A stretch of DNA of 11,232 nt, taken from NCBI GenBank assembly GCA_016840645.1, contig JAEORY010000091.1:1-11232 (forward strand), given 5' to 3'. This stretch comes from Candidatus Borrarchaeota archaeon (GTDB lineage Archaea; Asgardarchaeota; Sifarchaeia; Borrarchaeales; Borrarchaeaceae). Under the pieces are notes generated by a model, which saw only the letters and a program-made list of their open reading frames with translations, searched no databases and was not told the origin of the DNA. The position numbers and the translations under genes are program-made. Shown here one piece after another: positions 1 through 6,840 of this stretch. Every line of letters begins with the position of its first letter. Position 1 is the first letter of the stretch.

Positions 1-1008
1 AGTAATGATGTAAGAATCGGGTTGTTCAACTGTAATGATAGAATATACGATTACGGAGGTATGTTAATCAATATAGGAGAGAGGCAGGATAAATATCGTT
101 TTGGTAAATTAGGATTGTTGCTCGGAAGGATTCTTGCATTAAAAGCAGTAATAGGAAAGCAAGCTCCAGAAAAAATATTTACATTTATGGAAAGTGCAAA
201 TATTCCAACAATTCTAGCATCACTTATCTGTAAGTGCACAGATAAACTAACAATAAGCGTTCATAACAATCCAAGTTTTTTCATCATGTACCAAAAATTT
301 TTTATTTTAACACTTTATAGATTTGCAAATGAAATAGTTGCCGTTTCCAGTGGTATAAGCAGAGCTCTTAAAAAGCATTACTTTCTTCCGAAAACGAAGG
401 TGCGTTGTATCCACAATCCTGTTGACCATTCTTATATTTTTAAGAAAATGAATGAAAAGAGCGATTTCGTGGTTCCTATCAACAAGAAGATATTCTTTCT
501 TGGTGTTGGCAGTTTAGAAAAACAAAAAGGATTTGATTTACTGTTAAAGGCATACATAAACTTAAAGGAAAGAGGAACGAACAGTGGAATGATAATATTG
601 GGAGAAGGATCGGAAAGAAAGAAATTAGAAAAATTTATACGTGACAACGATTTAAGTGAAGATGTTTACATGCCGGGCTATGTAGAAAATCCTTTTATTT
701 TCTTTAGCAAAGCTATTGGTTTTGTGCTCTCATCACGATATGAGGGAATGGGTAACGTAATTATGGAAGCGATGGCTTGTGGTTGCCCAGTAATTAGTTT
801 CAATTGTCAATACGGTCCAGAAGACATTATAAAAAATGAAGAAAACGGTCTACTTGTCAAGAATGGAGATATCAAAGCCTTGTCACTAGCGATGGAACGT
901 ATTGAAGGCGACGGAGGATTGAGAAAAAAGCTCGTCCGAGAAGGAGAGAAGACGAGTAGATTATTTGATGTGAAGAATATCACTAAAAAATGGTTGGTCA
1001 ATTGCTAA
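1..1008 (+). CDS. GT4-family glycosyltransferase, 5' end outside window
   Basis: The reading frame is open from base 1 to a TAA at 1006-1008, giving 335 visible residues. A TTG at 22 is not a credible start, because the frame runs through it and the usual N-terminal Rossmann segment with its glycine-rich loop is missing; probably some 50 residues lie to the left. The C-terminal half is typical of retaining GT4 (GT-B fold) enzymes: a GSLEKQKGFD segment for phosphate binding, a GEGSER loop, then SSRYEGMGNVIMEAMACG, which contains the E-x7-E motif (Glu248 and Glu256 counting from base 1). The YEGMGNVIMEAM...YGP pattern resembles enzymes that add hexoses or N-acetylhexosamines to lipid-linked repeat units. 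It acts at the cytoplasmic face of the inner membrane. The donor and acceptor cannot be told from sequence. Nothing resembling a terminator follows the stop. Confidence 0.93.
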   Translation, partial: SNDVRIGLFNCNDRIYDYGGMLINIGERQDKYRFGKLGLLLGRILALKAVIGKQAPEKIFTFMESANIPTILASLICKCTDKLTISVHNNPSFFIMYQKFFILTLYRFANEIVAVSSGISRALKKHYFLPKTKVRCIHNPVDHSYIFKKMNEKSDFVVPINKKIFFLGVGSLEKQKGFDLLLKAYINLKERGTNSGMIILGEGSERKKLEKFIRDNDLSEDVYMPGYVENPFIFFSKAIGFVLSSRYEGMGNVIMEAMACGCPVISFNCQYGPEDIIKNEENGLLVKNGDIKALSLAMERIEGDGGLRKKLVREGEKTSRLFDVKNITKKWLVNC

Positions 1009-1417
1009 TAATAGATGAAAGAGGAAGTAGATCATTTATCCACATGCACCATATTTCAGAGAAGTAATATCTGTCAAAGAATGTTTTATTAATTTATTAG
1101 CAATTTTCCAGGGCACTATTGGAATACTTATTAAGATTTGCGGAAGGTATACTATTCTCTTTTTGCGAGAGAAGAGTAGCTGAAAATAGACAATCTTAAA
1201 AGCTATCAGCCCTCAATAAGTAAATAGTAGTAAAAGAAGCAGGAAGGGGATCAAGCATTAAAGAAAGAAATTCGGTATGCAAGAAGGTTAATGGCGTGTA
1301 CGTTTATGGATGATATATAATTTCAATTTTAATCAGACAAGCAATATATTGAGCCGGTGAGGACTCATGAAAATATAAATAGCTGAAAGGATTTGATATT
1401 TCAGGAGAACAATTCTG
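1009..1417. other. Gene-poor spacer between glycosyltransferase and wzi
   Basis: This 409-base stretch has no complete gene that I can support. It is AT-rich and contains several short coding-like runs that end in stops: a start-less open stretch of about 50 codons at 1031-1183 (hydrophobic, with YPHAPYFREVISVKECF at its beginning), and about 27 codons before a TAA at 1318-1320 that include KKEIRYARRLMACTF. These may be remnants of a lost gene, or chance. A TATAAT lies at 1316-1321 but has no matching -35 box at normal spacing; a second weak pair is TTGAGC (1349-1354) with TATAAA (1374-1379), 19 bases apart. No hairpin followed by a T-run was seen. A promoter for wzi is expected here but not clearly visible. 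Confidence 0.6.
1403..1408 (+). promoter_or_regulatory. Ribosome binding site of wzi
   Basis: AGGAGA lies 9 bases before the ATG at 1418. It is one of the strongest Shine-Dalgarno matches in the window and supports this start, which is also the one that gives a proper signal peptide. Confidence 0.8.
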
Positions 1418-2986
1418 ATGATAAAGATCAAGCACTTATTTATAATTTTTGTTTTTTTCTCGTTTGCAGTTGGTATTAGTGCGAATGAACAAATCGGCTC
1501 ATACATGGATGAGTACTTTGAGGTACTTGCTTTGGCCGGATTAGTTGAACGACCTGCCCTTATGTACAAATCACTTTCCAGGAATACCTGGGAAGTCCCT
1601 CGAGAAAGTGTGGACCACCCATGGAAAACGAGAATGGACGGTGAAAAGGCTTGGAATTGGTCAAAAGGTGTGAACTTGAATTTCATTTCACCTGAATTTG
1701 TAGTCTCGTACAACACGTCTTATGATCGCGGATCAAATGATGGTGCGTTTTGGCAGGGAAGGGGCATAAATAGCATGATTTTTGGTGGGGCTAACCTAAA
1801 TTGGAAATGGCTTTCAGCTACATTGGCTCCCGAACTCTGGTTTTCACAGAATAAGGAATATGATCTTATGCCATCGAATCCTTCCTTGAGTCAATTTAGC
1901 TATCCGGTTGGCGGTATAGATTTCCCCCAGAGATTCGGTGATAGCCCCATTATTGCGTATGGACTTGGTCAGAGTGATCTCAGAATGGATATAGGCCGGC
2001 TTACATTGGGCCTTTCCCATGAAAACCTTTGGTTTGGATCAACCAATATTAATCCGATACTTATGAGCAACAATGCATCTGGGTTCCCGCATGTAGATTT
2101 CGGTGTAAGGAAATTTCACAATTATCTTGGAGATCTGGAAATAAATCTGGTTTGGGGGGGACTTCTTGAATCAGAGTATTTCGATGAAAATGATACAAAT
2201 GACTATAGGCTTTTCAGCGCTTTAACCTTTGGATATAGCCCTGTGTTTTTAAGAAATCTAACGTTAGGATTCAACCGCGTCATGTATACACCATGGCAAG
2301 ATCTCATGTTTTATGACTTTATAGTAGTACTAGATCCGACGGGGAGCTATAAATATGGAGCCGATGACAGAGATCAGATGATTTCTTTTACAATGGACTG
2401 GTTGTTGCCTGCTTCAATGTTCAACGTATATTTAGAATGGGCACGAAACGACTTCAGTCCTGATTTGCGATACGCGATTAGCTATCCGCAGCATAGTCAA
2501 GCATATACTCTAGGATTTCAAAAACTACTCTTTACAAAAAAAAGAAGAATTATTTCAATCATAGCGGAACTGACCGAGTTGGTACGCTCTAAAGATGTGG
2601 ACGGTGGTTCCCCAAGTTATTACATACACCATCAAGCCATACAGGGGTATACGCATTTAGGGCAGATAATGGGAGCATCTATAGGTCCCGGATCAAATAG
2701 TCAGTCTCTTAAAATCAGTTACTATGATCGGTGGGGTCGCGTAGAACTTCAGCTTCTACGTATCGCCTATAATTATGATTATTACTATGCCCAACTCTTT
2801 CCTGCAAGCTGGAATCCAGCCTCGAACGAATTAGAAATTACGGCTGGTTTAAAAGGCGTAATTTTCCTGAATATGATTGATATCTGTACAGAGATTGATG
2901 TGTCATATTTTGAAAATTTCAATTATATAAGACACAACGATGTCTGGAATTTCTACGGAAAGCTGAGTTTTCGATACCGATTATAG
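1418..2986 (+). CDS. wzi: Wzi-family capsule assembly outer-membrane protein
   Basis: This 522-residue protein starts with a clear Sec signal peptide (basic MIKIK, hydrophobic core, probable cleavage after ISA at residue 22). The mature part is rich in aromatic and Asn/Asp/Gly residues with alternating polar and hydrophobic positions, as in a long beta-barrel. Patterns such as GGANLNWKW, the LGQSDLRMDIGRLTLGLSHE region and NPASNELEITAGLKG are in the style of the Wzi/Caps_assemb_Wzi family, and the length fits. Wzi in E. coli is a surface lectin-like barrel that helps attach and organise group 1 capsule. Here it would act after polymer export. The protein ends in RYRL, not a terminal Phe. The gene stands alone between two gene-poor stretches and so may be its own transcription unit. 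A run of seven G at 2154-2160 lies within the frame. The family call is from pattern recognition; the exact polymer is unknown. Confidence 0.82.
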   Translation: MIKIKHLFIIFVFFSFAVGISANEQIGSYMDEYFEVLALAGLVERPALMYKSLSRNTWEVPRESVDHPWKTRMDGEKAWNWSKGVNLNFISPEFVVSYNTSYDRGSNDGAFWQGRGINSMIFGGANLNWKWLSATLAPELWFSQNKEYDLMPSNPSLSQFSYPVGGIDFPQRFGDSPIIAYGLGQSDLRMDIGRLTLGLSHENLWFGSTNINPILMSNNASGFPHVDFGVRKFHNYLGDLEINLVWGGLLESEYFDENDTNDYRLFSALTFGYSPVFLRNLTLGFNRVMYTPWQDLMFYDFIVVLDPTGSYKYGADDRDQMISFTMDWLLPASMFNVYLEWARNDFSPDLRYAISYPQHSQAYTLGFQKLLFTKKRRIISIIAELTELVRSKDVDGGSPSYYIHHQAIQGYTHLGQIMGASIGPGSNSQSLKISYYDRWGRVELQLLRIAYNYDYYYAQLFPASWNPASNELEITAGLKGVIFLNMIDICTEIDVSYFENFNYIRHNDVWNFYGKLSFRYRL

Positions 2987-3354
2987 ATTTAATTTCCTAC
3001 GTATCTTCCCAAGATATCAACCGGCGGAGCATACTGCCAGTTTTAACAGTTCTTTCTCGACAGTAAGATCGGATGATAGTACCTATTTCTTGTAAGAACT
3101 TCTTTACTATAAATGATGTTATTTAAAGTCGTACTGGCAGGTGATCCAGATGTGTCTGAAAGATTATGCAGTGATGCTCACAAGATACACGGTATCCATC
3201 CCGATAGAAAGCGACAATTTGTTAGATGCATTAGAGTGAAAAGAAACAGACAAGTGTCTTTTAGTTACTGACAAAATATGATCCTATAAGTATACTCATA
3301 CGTTGTAGATCAGAAGGCGATGGCTCATAAGAATACGTTGGATGAGAGGTAAAT
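2987..3354. other. Gene-poor spacer upstream of the small ORF and chain-length gene
   Basis: These 368 bases contain no gene that I can support fully. Two overlapping short frames are visible. One starts at ATG 3113 (second ATG at 3116) and runs about 55 codons to a TGA; it begins MMLFKVVLAGDPDVSERL. The other, one base further on, is open from about 3117 and reads SYWQVIQMCLKDYAVMLT, then YTVSIPIESDNLLDALE, followed by a TGA; it continues after that TGA with KETDKCLLVTDKI to another TGA. The second looks more protein-like, so this may be a decayed gene. The last part carries a promoter candidate (3268-3296) and the leader of the following small gene. No T-tailed hairpin was found after wzi. 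Confidence 0.55.
3268..3296 (+). promoter_or_regulatory. Sigma70-type promoter candidate for small ORF and chain-length gene
   Basis: CTGACA (3268-3273) and TATACT (3291-3296) each match the consensus -35 and -10 boxes at five of six positions, and the spacer is exactly 17 bases. Transcription would begin near 3303 and give a leader of about 50 bases before the ATG at 3355. This is the best promoter match found in the window. It was read by eye, and AT-rich DNA gives chance matches. Confidence 0.55.
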
Positions 3355-3459
3355 ATGTTCAGCACCCTGGCAAAGATTATCCTTGTAGGCATTGTCCTGG
3401 TTTCGATCATCTTGGGAAACATGATTGATAACCGGGTGAATCGTAAAAAGAAGAACTAG
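3355..3459 (+). CDS. Small single-span membrane protein (34 residues)
   Basis: ATG at 3355 is preceded by GAGAGGT (3344-3350), four bases away, and by a good promoter. The frame ends in TAG at 3457-3459. The product has 34 residues: a short start (MFSTLAK), a hydrophobic segment about residues 5-24 (IILVGIVLVSIILGNMI at its core), and a strongly basic tail (DNRVNRKKKN). By the positive-inside rule the tail should face the cytoplasm. There is no lipobox or signal cleavage site. It lies 29 bases before the Wzz-type gene on the same strand and its base composition resembles that gene. I do not recognise a family. A role as an accessory subunit of the chain-length regulator or of an inner-membrane assembly is inference from position only. 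A minus-strand frame overlaps it but has no comparable signals. Confidence 0.68.
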   Translation: MFSTLAKIILVGIVLVSIILGNMIDNRVNRKKKN

Positions 3460-3488
3460 AGAAAGCAACTGGAAAACAAATAGACAAT

Positions 3489-4742
3489 ATGGAAAGAACG
3501 AATCAAAAAGAAACGACGACATTTTCAATCCTGGATGTATTTTTCACGATTGCAAGGCATCGCTGGTTGATTGTCATTAGCTCCGCAACCGCCGCTGTAC
3601 TGATCTTTATATTTGCGCTTATATCGACGCAGCTGCCGAACGATCTTAAGAAAAACCCCTTACCTAATTACTATAAACCGCAGGTACAGCTAATGATCCA
3701 ACAATCCGCTGGTTTGATCGAATCACAGATCTCTTCATCCAGGGGAGCGTTGTCAATTCTTATGGGAGGAGCGGCAAAGAAGAGTGCGGAATTGATTCTG
3801 ACGGAAAATCTATTAACAGGGAATTTAATAAAGGATCAGATCGCTGAAGAGTTTGACTTCTATACGCGGTACGACTTGCAGAATGCCAGGTTTCCGAAAT
3901 CTCAAGCTCGAGAGATCTTTGATGAAGCTGTCTCTATCGATGCAGGTGAGAACCTTGACAGCAACATGTTTATGCTGACCTATCTGGAGATTGATCCTGT
4001 GTTTGCTACTCAGGTACTCCAGCGGATTGTTGAACTTCTAGAAGCGAAGTTCAAGGAATTGTCGTTGGATAGGGTTCTACGAACAAAGAAATTCATAGAG
4101 GACAGGCTAGCTGTTGTTGGAGCTGAGCTTGAGAATGCGCAAACTGATTTACTAGACTTCCAACAGTCCTACGGAATAATCGATATCTCCCGTCAATCTC
4201 AAGAGCAGACGAACTTGATTGCCGACTTGCAGGCTGACATAATCCGAAATGAGCTGGAAATCAAGTCTTTGAGCGAATATCTTCCGGCAAATGATCCTAA
4301 AATAGTGCGGCTTGAGCAGGAAATAGAGCAAAAAAAGAAAATGGTATCCGGACTTAAGACAGGAACGCAGGAGTTTTCAGGAGATTTCATTCCACAGGAT
4401 CAATTCCTTGATCTCACGAACCAATATCTGAATCTTCAAAGTGAACTGGAAATAAAGAAGTCTATTTTTAAAATGCTGAGAGAGGAGTACGAAAAGATAA
4501 AGATCGAGGAAAATGATAACTCTAGAACACTGCAGATTATCGAGCCAGCTGAAGTACCGGAGCGGAAGTCTTGGCCCCGCCGGTCGGTACTATGCATCGC
4601 GATCACATTCGCAACATTTTTCATAGCACTTTTTTGGGCATTTATTAAGGAGTATGGTGAGAGAATAAAGCAAGACCCGGTTGAATCGGAAAAACTCGGA
4701 CGTATTAAAGCTTTGCTAGCCAAGAGAAAGCGTGAGGATTAA
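3489..4742 (+). CDS. Wzz/GumC-type polysaccharide chain-length regulator (co-polymerase), no kinase domain
   Basis: The 417-residue protein has the polysaccharide co-polymerase layout. A first membrane helix lies at about residues 25-46 (after RHRW). A periplasmic region of roughly 300 residues follows, with heptad-like, Glu/Lys/Leu-rich coiled-coil segments at about 195-290 and 310-345. A Pro-rich stretch before the second helix (PAEVPERKSWPRR, 353-365) is the family hallmark. The second helix is at about 366-387, and a short basic tail (AKRKRED) ends the protein. No Walker A/B kinase domain and no Tyr-rich tail are present, so it is the kinase-less form. It would sit in the inner membrane and set the length of polymer made by Wzy. 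The ATG at 3489 has no good Shine-Dalgarno sequence (GGA at 3471-3473 is too far), so translation may depend on the small gene just before it. GC content is visibly higher than in the genes to the right. Confidence 0.9.
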   Translation: MERTNQKETTTFSILDVFFTIARHRWLIVISSATAAVLIFIFALISTQLPNDLKKNPLPNYYKPQVQLMIQQSAGLIESQISSSRGALSILMGGAAKKSAELILTENLLTGNLIKDQIAEEFDFYTRYDLQNARFPKSQAREIFDEAVSIDAGENLDSNMFMLTYLEIDPVFATQVLQRIVELLEAKFKELSLDRVLRTKKFIEDRLAVVGAELENAQTDLLDFQQSYGIIDISRQSQEQTNLIADLQADIIRNELEIKSLSEYLPANDPKIVRLEQEIEQKKKMVSGLKTGTQEFSGDFIPQDQFLDLTNQYLNLQSELEIKKSIFKMLREEYEKIKIEENDNSRTLQIIEPAEVPERKSWPRRSVLCIAITFATFFIALFWAFIKEYGERIKQDPVESEKLGRIKALLAKRKRED

Positions 4743-4934
4743 AGATCAAAGAAAGATTTTACAATCCAAGTACGGATTGAAATTACACATTCATTTTCAT
4801 TTTCTGCGCTATTGTCGGATTTGATTGTCAATAATTGATACTTAAGTAAAATATGCAAGACACCTGCCTTCATATAAAGTTGCCGATGTTTTTTAGCCAG
4901 CGAGGCATACCGAGCAAATCAACGAAAATACAAG
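4743..4934. other. Spacer with weak hairpin and promoter candidate
   Basis: The 192 bases between the chain-length gene and the next glycosyltransferase contain an imperfect stop signal and a new start signal. CAATCC (4762-4767) and GGATTG (4774-4779) can form a 6-bp stem with a 6-base loop, but no T-run follows, so it is at best a weak terminator. A promoter candidate follows at 4825-4852. No open frame of note was seen. Confidence 0.5.
4825..4852 (+). promoter_or_regulatory. Sigma70-type promoter candidate for the GT4 gene
   Basis: TTGTCA (4825-4830) and TAAAAT (4847-4852) each match the consensus at five of six positions with a 16-base spacer. Transcription would start near 4859, leaving a leader of about 75 bases before the ATG at 4935. 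It suggests that the glycosyltransferase is expressed separately from the chain-length gene. Confidence 0.45.
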
Positions 4935-6107
4935 ATGAGCAAAAAAATTCTGGTAATTACATTTGAGATGCCCCCCCTTCAAGGTGGGGGTATCAGTCGT
5001 GTTTCCCATGACAAAATATGTTGCTTTCTGCAAAACGGTTATCAGGTAATTCTGGTTGCACCGAAAGCCGAGCTTGATTGCCCAGGAAGCGAGACATGCG
5101 AGTACCACGAGATTTCCAGCAGGAATAATGTTAAGAAAACCATACAGAGTATGGTGTTATCTGTTCGCATCCTGAAAAAATATCCTATAGATTTTATTTA
5201 TGGATTCTCGGGTACGTATGTAGGGCTTGTTGCCTGGACTGTGTCATTATTTTATAAGACGAGATATTTTGTAATGGCACATGGAGCTGAGTTCTTAAAG
5301 TACAAGGATAACGTAATTGTAAGATCTATATTGAGATTAATATACAATGGGGCTACAAGAGTAATAGCAATAAGCGACTTCACTAAAAAAAAGCTGGAAG
5401 AGATAGGTGTTAGACCTGATAACATTACTGTTGCACATAACGGCATTCGTGTGGAAAGGTTCAGGGTTGCTTCCACAGAAGATATTGACAGGATAAGACG
5501 ACGGCATTCAATAGCAAAGAACAAGTTTGTTCTATTGACAATTTCACGTCTAAGCAGGAGAAAAAGTCATTTAGCAGTACTTAAAGCCTTGGCCAAAATA
5601 TGCGCTATCAATCCAGCATTTAAGAAGGATTTCTTATACCTGATAGGAGGGAAAGGTCCTGAGGAAAGCGCTATTTTGGAGGCTATCGAGGAACAAAATC
5701 TTGGGGAAAATGTAATTCTTTTAGGTTTCATCCCCGATGAGGAGCTTACGGCATATTATTCTCTTGCGGATCTTTTTGTGATGCCTAGTGTTTCGATTGA
5801 AGGGGAGAAGAATGTAGAAGGTTTTGGCATCGTATTTCTTGAAGCCGGTGCGTGCGGTACACCGTCGATCGCAGGTATTGACGGAGGCATGCCAGATGCT
5901 GTATATGACGGTCTAACCGGTTATACTGTTGATGGACATTCTATTGATGACATCTCTGAAAAGATACTATTTCTTTACAAGGATAGAGGTAAGCTAGAAG
6001 AGATGTCGAAAAATGCAAAACGGATAGTCACCAGTGAGTTCTCTATTGAATATCTGGTAAAGAAAGAACTACATGACATCGTGAGGTTCCACTCTTCGTG
6101 TGGTTAA
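4935..6107 (+). CDS. GT4-family glycosyltransferase (PimB-like group)
   Basis: This is a complete 390-residue GT-B enzyme of usual length. The N-terminal domain starts MSKKILVITFEMPPLQGGGISR, with the glycine-rich loop (residues 16-20) that contacts the donor phosphates. AHGAEF lies at 115-120. A hinge follows ISDFTKKKL (146-154) and HNGIRVERF. The C-terminal domain has SRLSRRKSH (204-212, Arg205 and Lys210 for phosphate binding), GGKGPEE, and EGFGIVFLEAGACGTPSI with the E-x7-E pair Glu295/Glu303. The NVEGFGIVFLEA...GGMPDAV...DGLTG pattern is close to PimB-like mannosyltransferases, so mannose or a similar hexose is a reasonable but unproven donor. It acts at the cytoplasmic membrane face on a lipid-linked sugar. 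No clear Shine-Dalgarno sequence precedes the ATG, but the N-terminus fits the family exactly. Codons 13-19 carry a C7 run and a GC-rich inverted repeat. Confidence 0.93.
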   Translation: MSKKILVITFEMPPLQGGGISRVSHDKICCFLQNGYQVILVAPKAELDCPGSETCEYHEISSRNNVKKTIQSMVLSVRILKKYPIDFIYGFSGTYVGLVAWTVSLFYKTRYFVMAHGAEFLKYKDNVIVRSILRLIYNGATRVIAISDFTKKKLEEIGVRPDNITVAHNGIRVERFRVASTEDIDRIRRRHSIAKNKFVLLTISRLSRRKSHLAVLKALAKICAINPAFKKDFLYLIGGKGPEESAILEAIEEQNLGENVILLGFIPDEELTAYYSLADLFVMPSVSIEGEKNVEGFGIVFLEAGACGTPSIAGIDGGMPDAVYDGLTGYTVDGHSIDDISEKILFLYKDRGKLEEMSKNAKRIVTSEFSIEYLVKKELHDIVRFHSSCG

Positions 6108-6178
6108 TATTAGAATGTCGATGTAACAATCAGAGTGTGGGTGATATGACTATCGAATGTATGCATCAACCTATAGGT

Positions 6179-6769
6179 TTAATCGTGTTTTACAAATAGA
6201 CTATAACGAACGAAGTACCAAAAAAATTTCTTTTGTTCAGTTCGAAAATAACGGTAAAGTTTTTCGGAGGTGGTAGTGGGTGGAGACGTCAAGATTACGA
6301 TATCCGGCATGACTCTACTAAAAATCCAATTTGCTCGGTGACTATGATAATCGGAGGTCACTAAAATTATGGACGATATATTGTTTTGTGTTATGTATTC
6401 CTTTGTTAGTAATGCTTCCTCGTATGTAGATGATGCACCTCTTCCTTCAACAACCCGAATATCATTACTTGATTCTATGAGCTTTTGAGCAATAAAGGAT
6501 TGGGTTTCACTAAAACCAATTGAGGGAATATAAATTTCTTGAGCATAATTTTCCATTGACAGTTTAAATGCATACTCAATACGTTCATAATATTCACCTC
6601 CCAAAACCACTATGAGTTCACATACTCTGAGATCATCAGAATGTACCAACTGAGTTGGTGTCCATGGAAATAGTGTTATGAAACGAATGACCCAAACAGC
6701 GACCAAAAGAATAATAATGGATAGTAGTAACTTGAAAGGACGAATAGGCTTCATATGGGCACTTATCAT
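6179..6769 (-). CDS. YdcF/SanA/ElyC-type (DUF218) membrane protein
   Basis: On the minus strand, 196 residues from ATG at 6769 to TAA at 6179; a second ATG at codon 6 (MKPIRPF) could be the true start, as neither has a clear ribosome site. One membrane helix at about residues 12-34 is followed by the DUF218 core: ELIVVLGGEYYERIEYA (51-67), the acidic EGRGASSTYEEALLTKEYI segment (108-126, matching the family E..S..T.ENA pattern), and IILVTSDYHSHRANWIF (134-150, matching LVTS.yH..RA..iF). The core would face the periplasm. Family members in E. coli affect envelope integrity, and ElyC has been tied to undecaprenyl-phosphate use, but the biochemical activity is uncertain. It is the only gene here on this strand: convergent with the GT4 gene (71 bases apart) and divergent from the polymerase gene (71 bases apart). 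Confidence 0.85.
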   Translation of the reverse strand: MISAHMKPIRPFKLLLSIIILLVAVWVIRFITLFPWTPTQLVHSDDLRVCELIVVLGGEYYERIEYAFKLSMENYAQEIYIPSIGFSETQSFIAQKLIESSNDIRVVEGRGASSTYEEALLTKEYITQNNISSIILVTSDYHSHRANWIFSRVMPDIVILTSPPTTTSEKLYRYFRTEQKKFFWYFVRYSLFVKHD

Positions 6770-6840
6770 ATACGAAAAGGGTAGGTAGAAAAAGGTGAAA
6801 CTTATCCGGTATGTAGGTATTCACACAGGTAGTTGAATCA

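Noticed and set aside
1333..1716. Minus-strand open frame of 127 codons opposite the wzi start
   Set aside because: It is antisense to the signal peptide and first part of a well-supported gene, shows no domain, and its composition follows from the other strand.
3034..3141. Inverted pair CTGCCAGT and ACTGGCAG about 100 bases apart
   Set aside because: Only eight bases match and flanks do not extend it, so chance explains it; no mobile-element ends are present.
3325..3528. Minus-strand open frame of 67 codons over the small membrane-protein gene
   Set aside because: It has no ribosome site, and it overlaps the start of the chain-length gene. The plus-strand small ORF has a promoter, a ribosome site and a coherent membrane-protein layout.
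4199..4723. Minus-strand open frames opposite the chain-length gene
   Set aside because: They are shadows of the Glu/Lys-rich coiled-coil coding sequence, with Ser/Phe-rich products and no start signals.
6168..6179. Perfect 12-base palindrome AACCTATAGGTT at the end of the opposite-strand gene
   Set aside because: It has no loop and no T-run, so it is not a terminator, and it occurs once. A single 12-base palindrome is expected by chance at low but real frequency in this length of AT-rich DNA.
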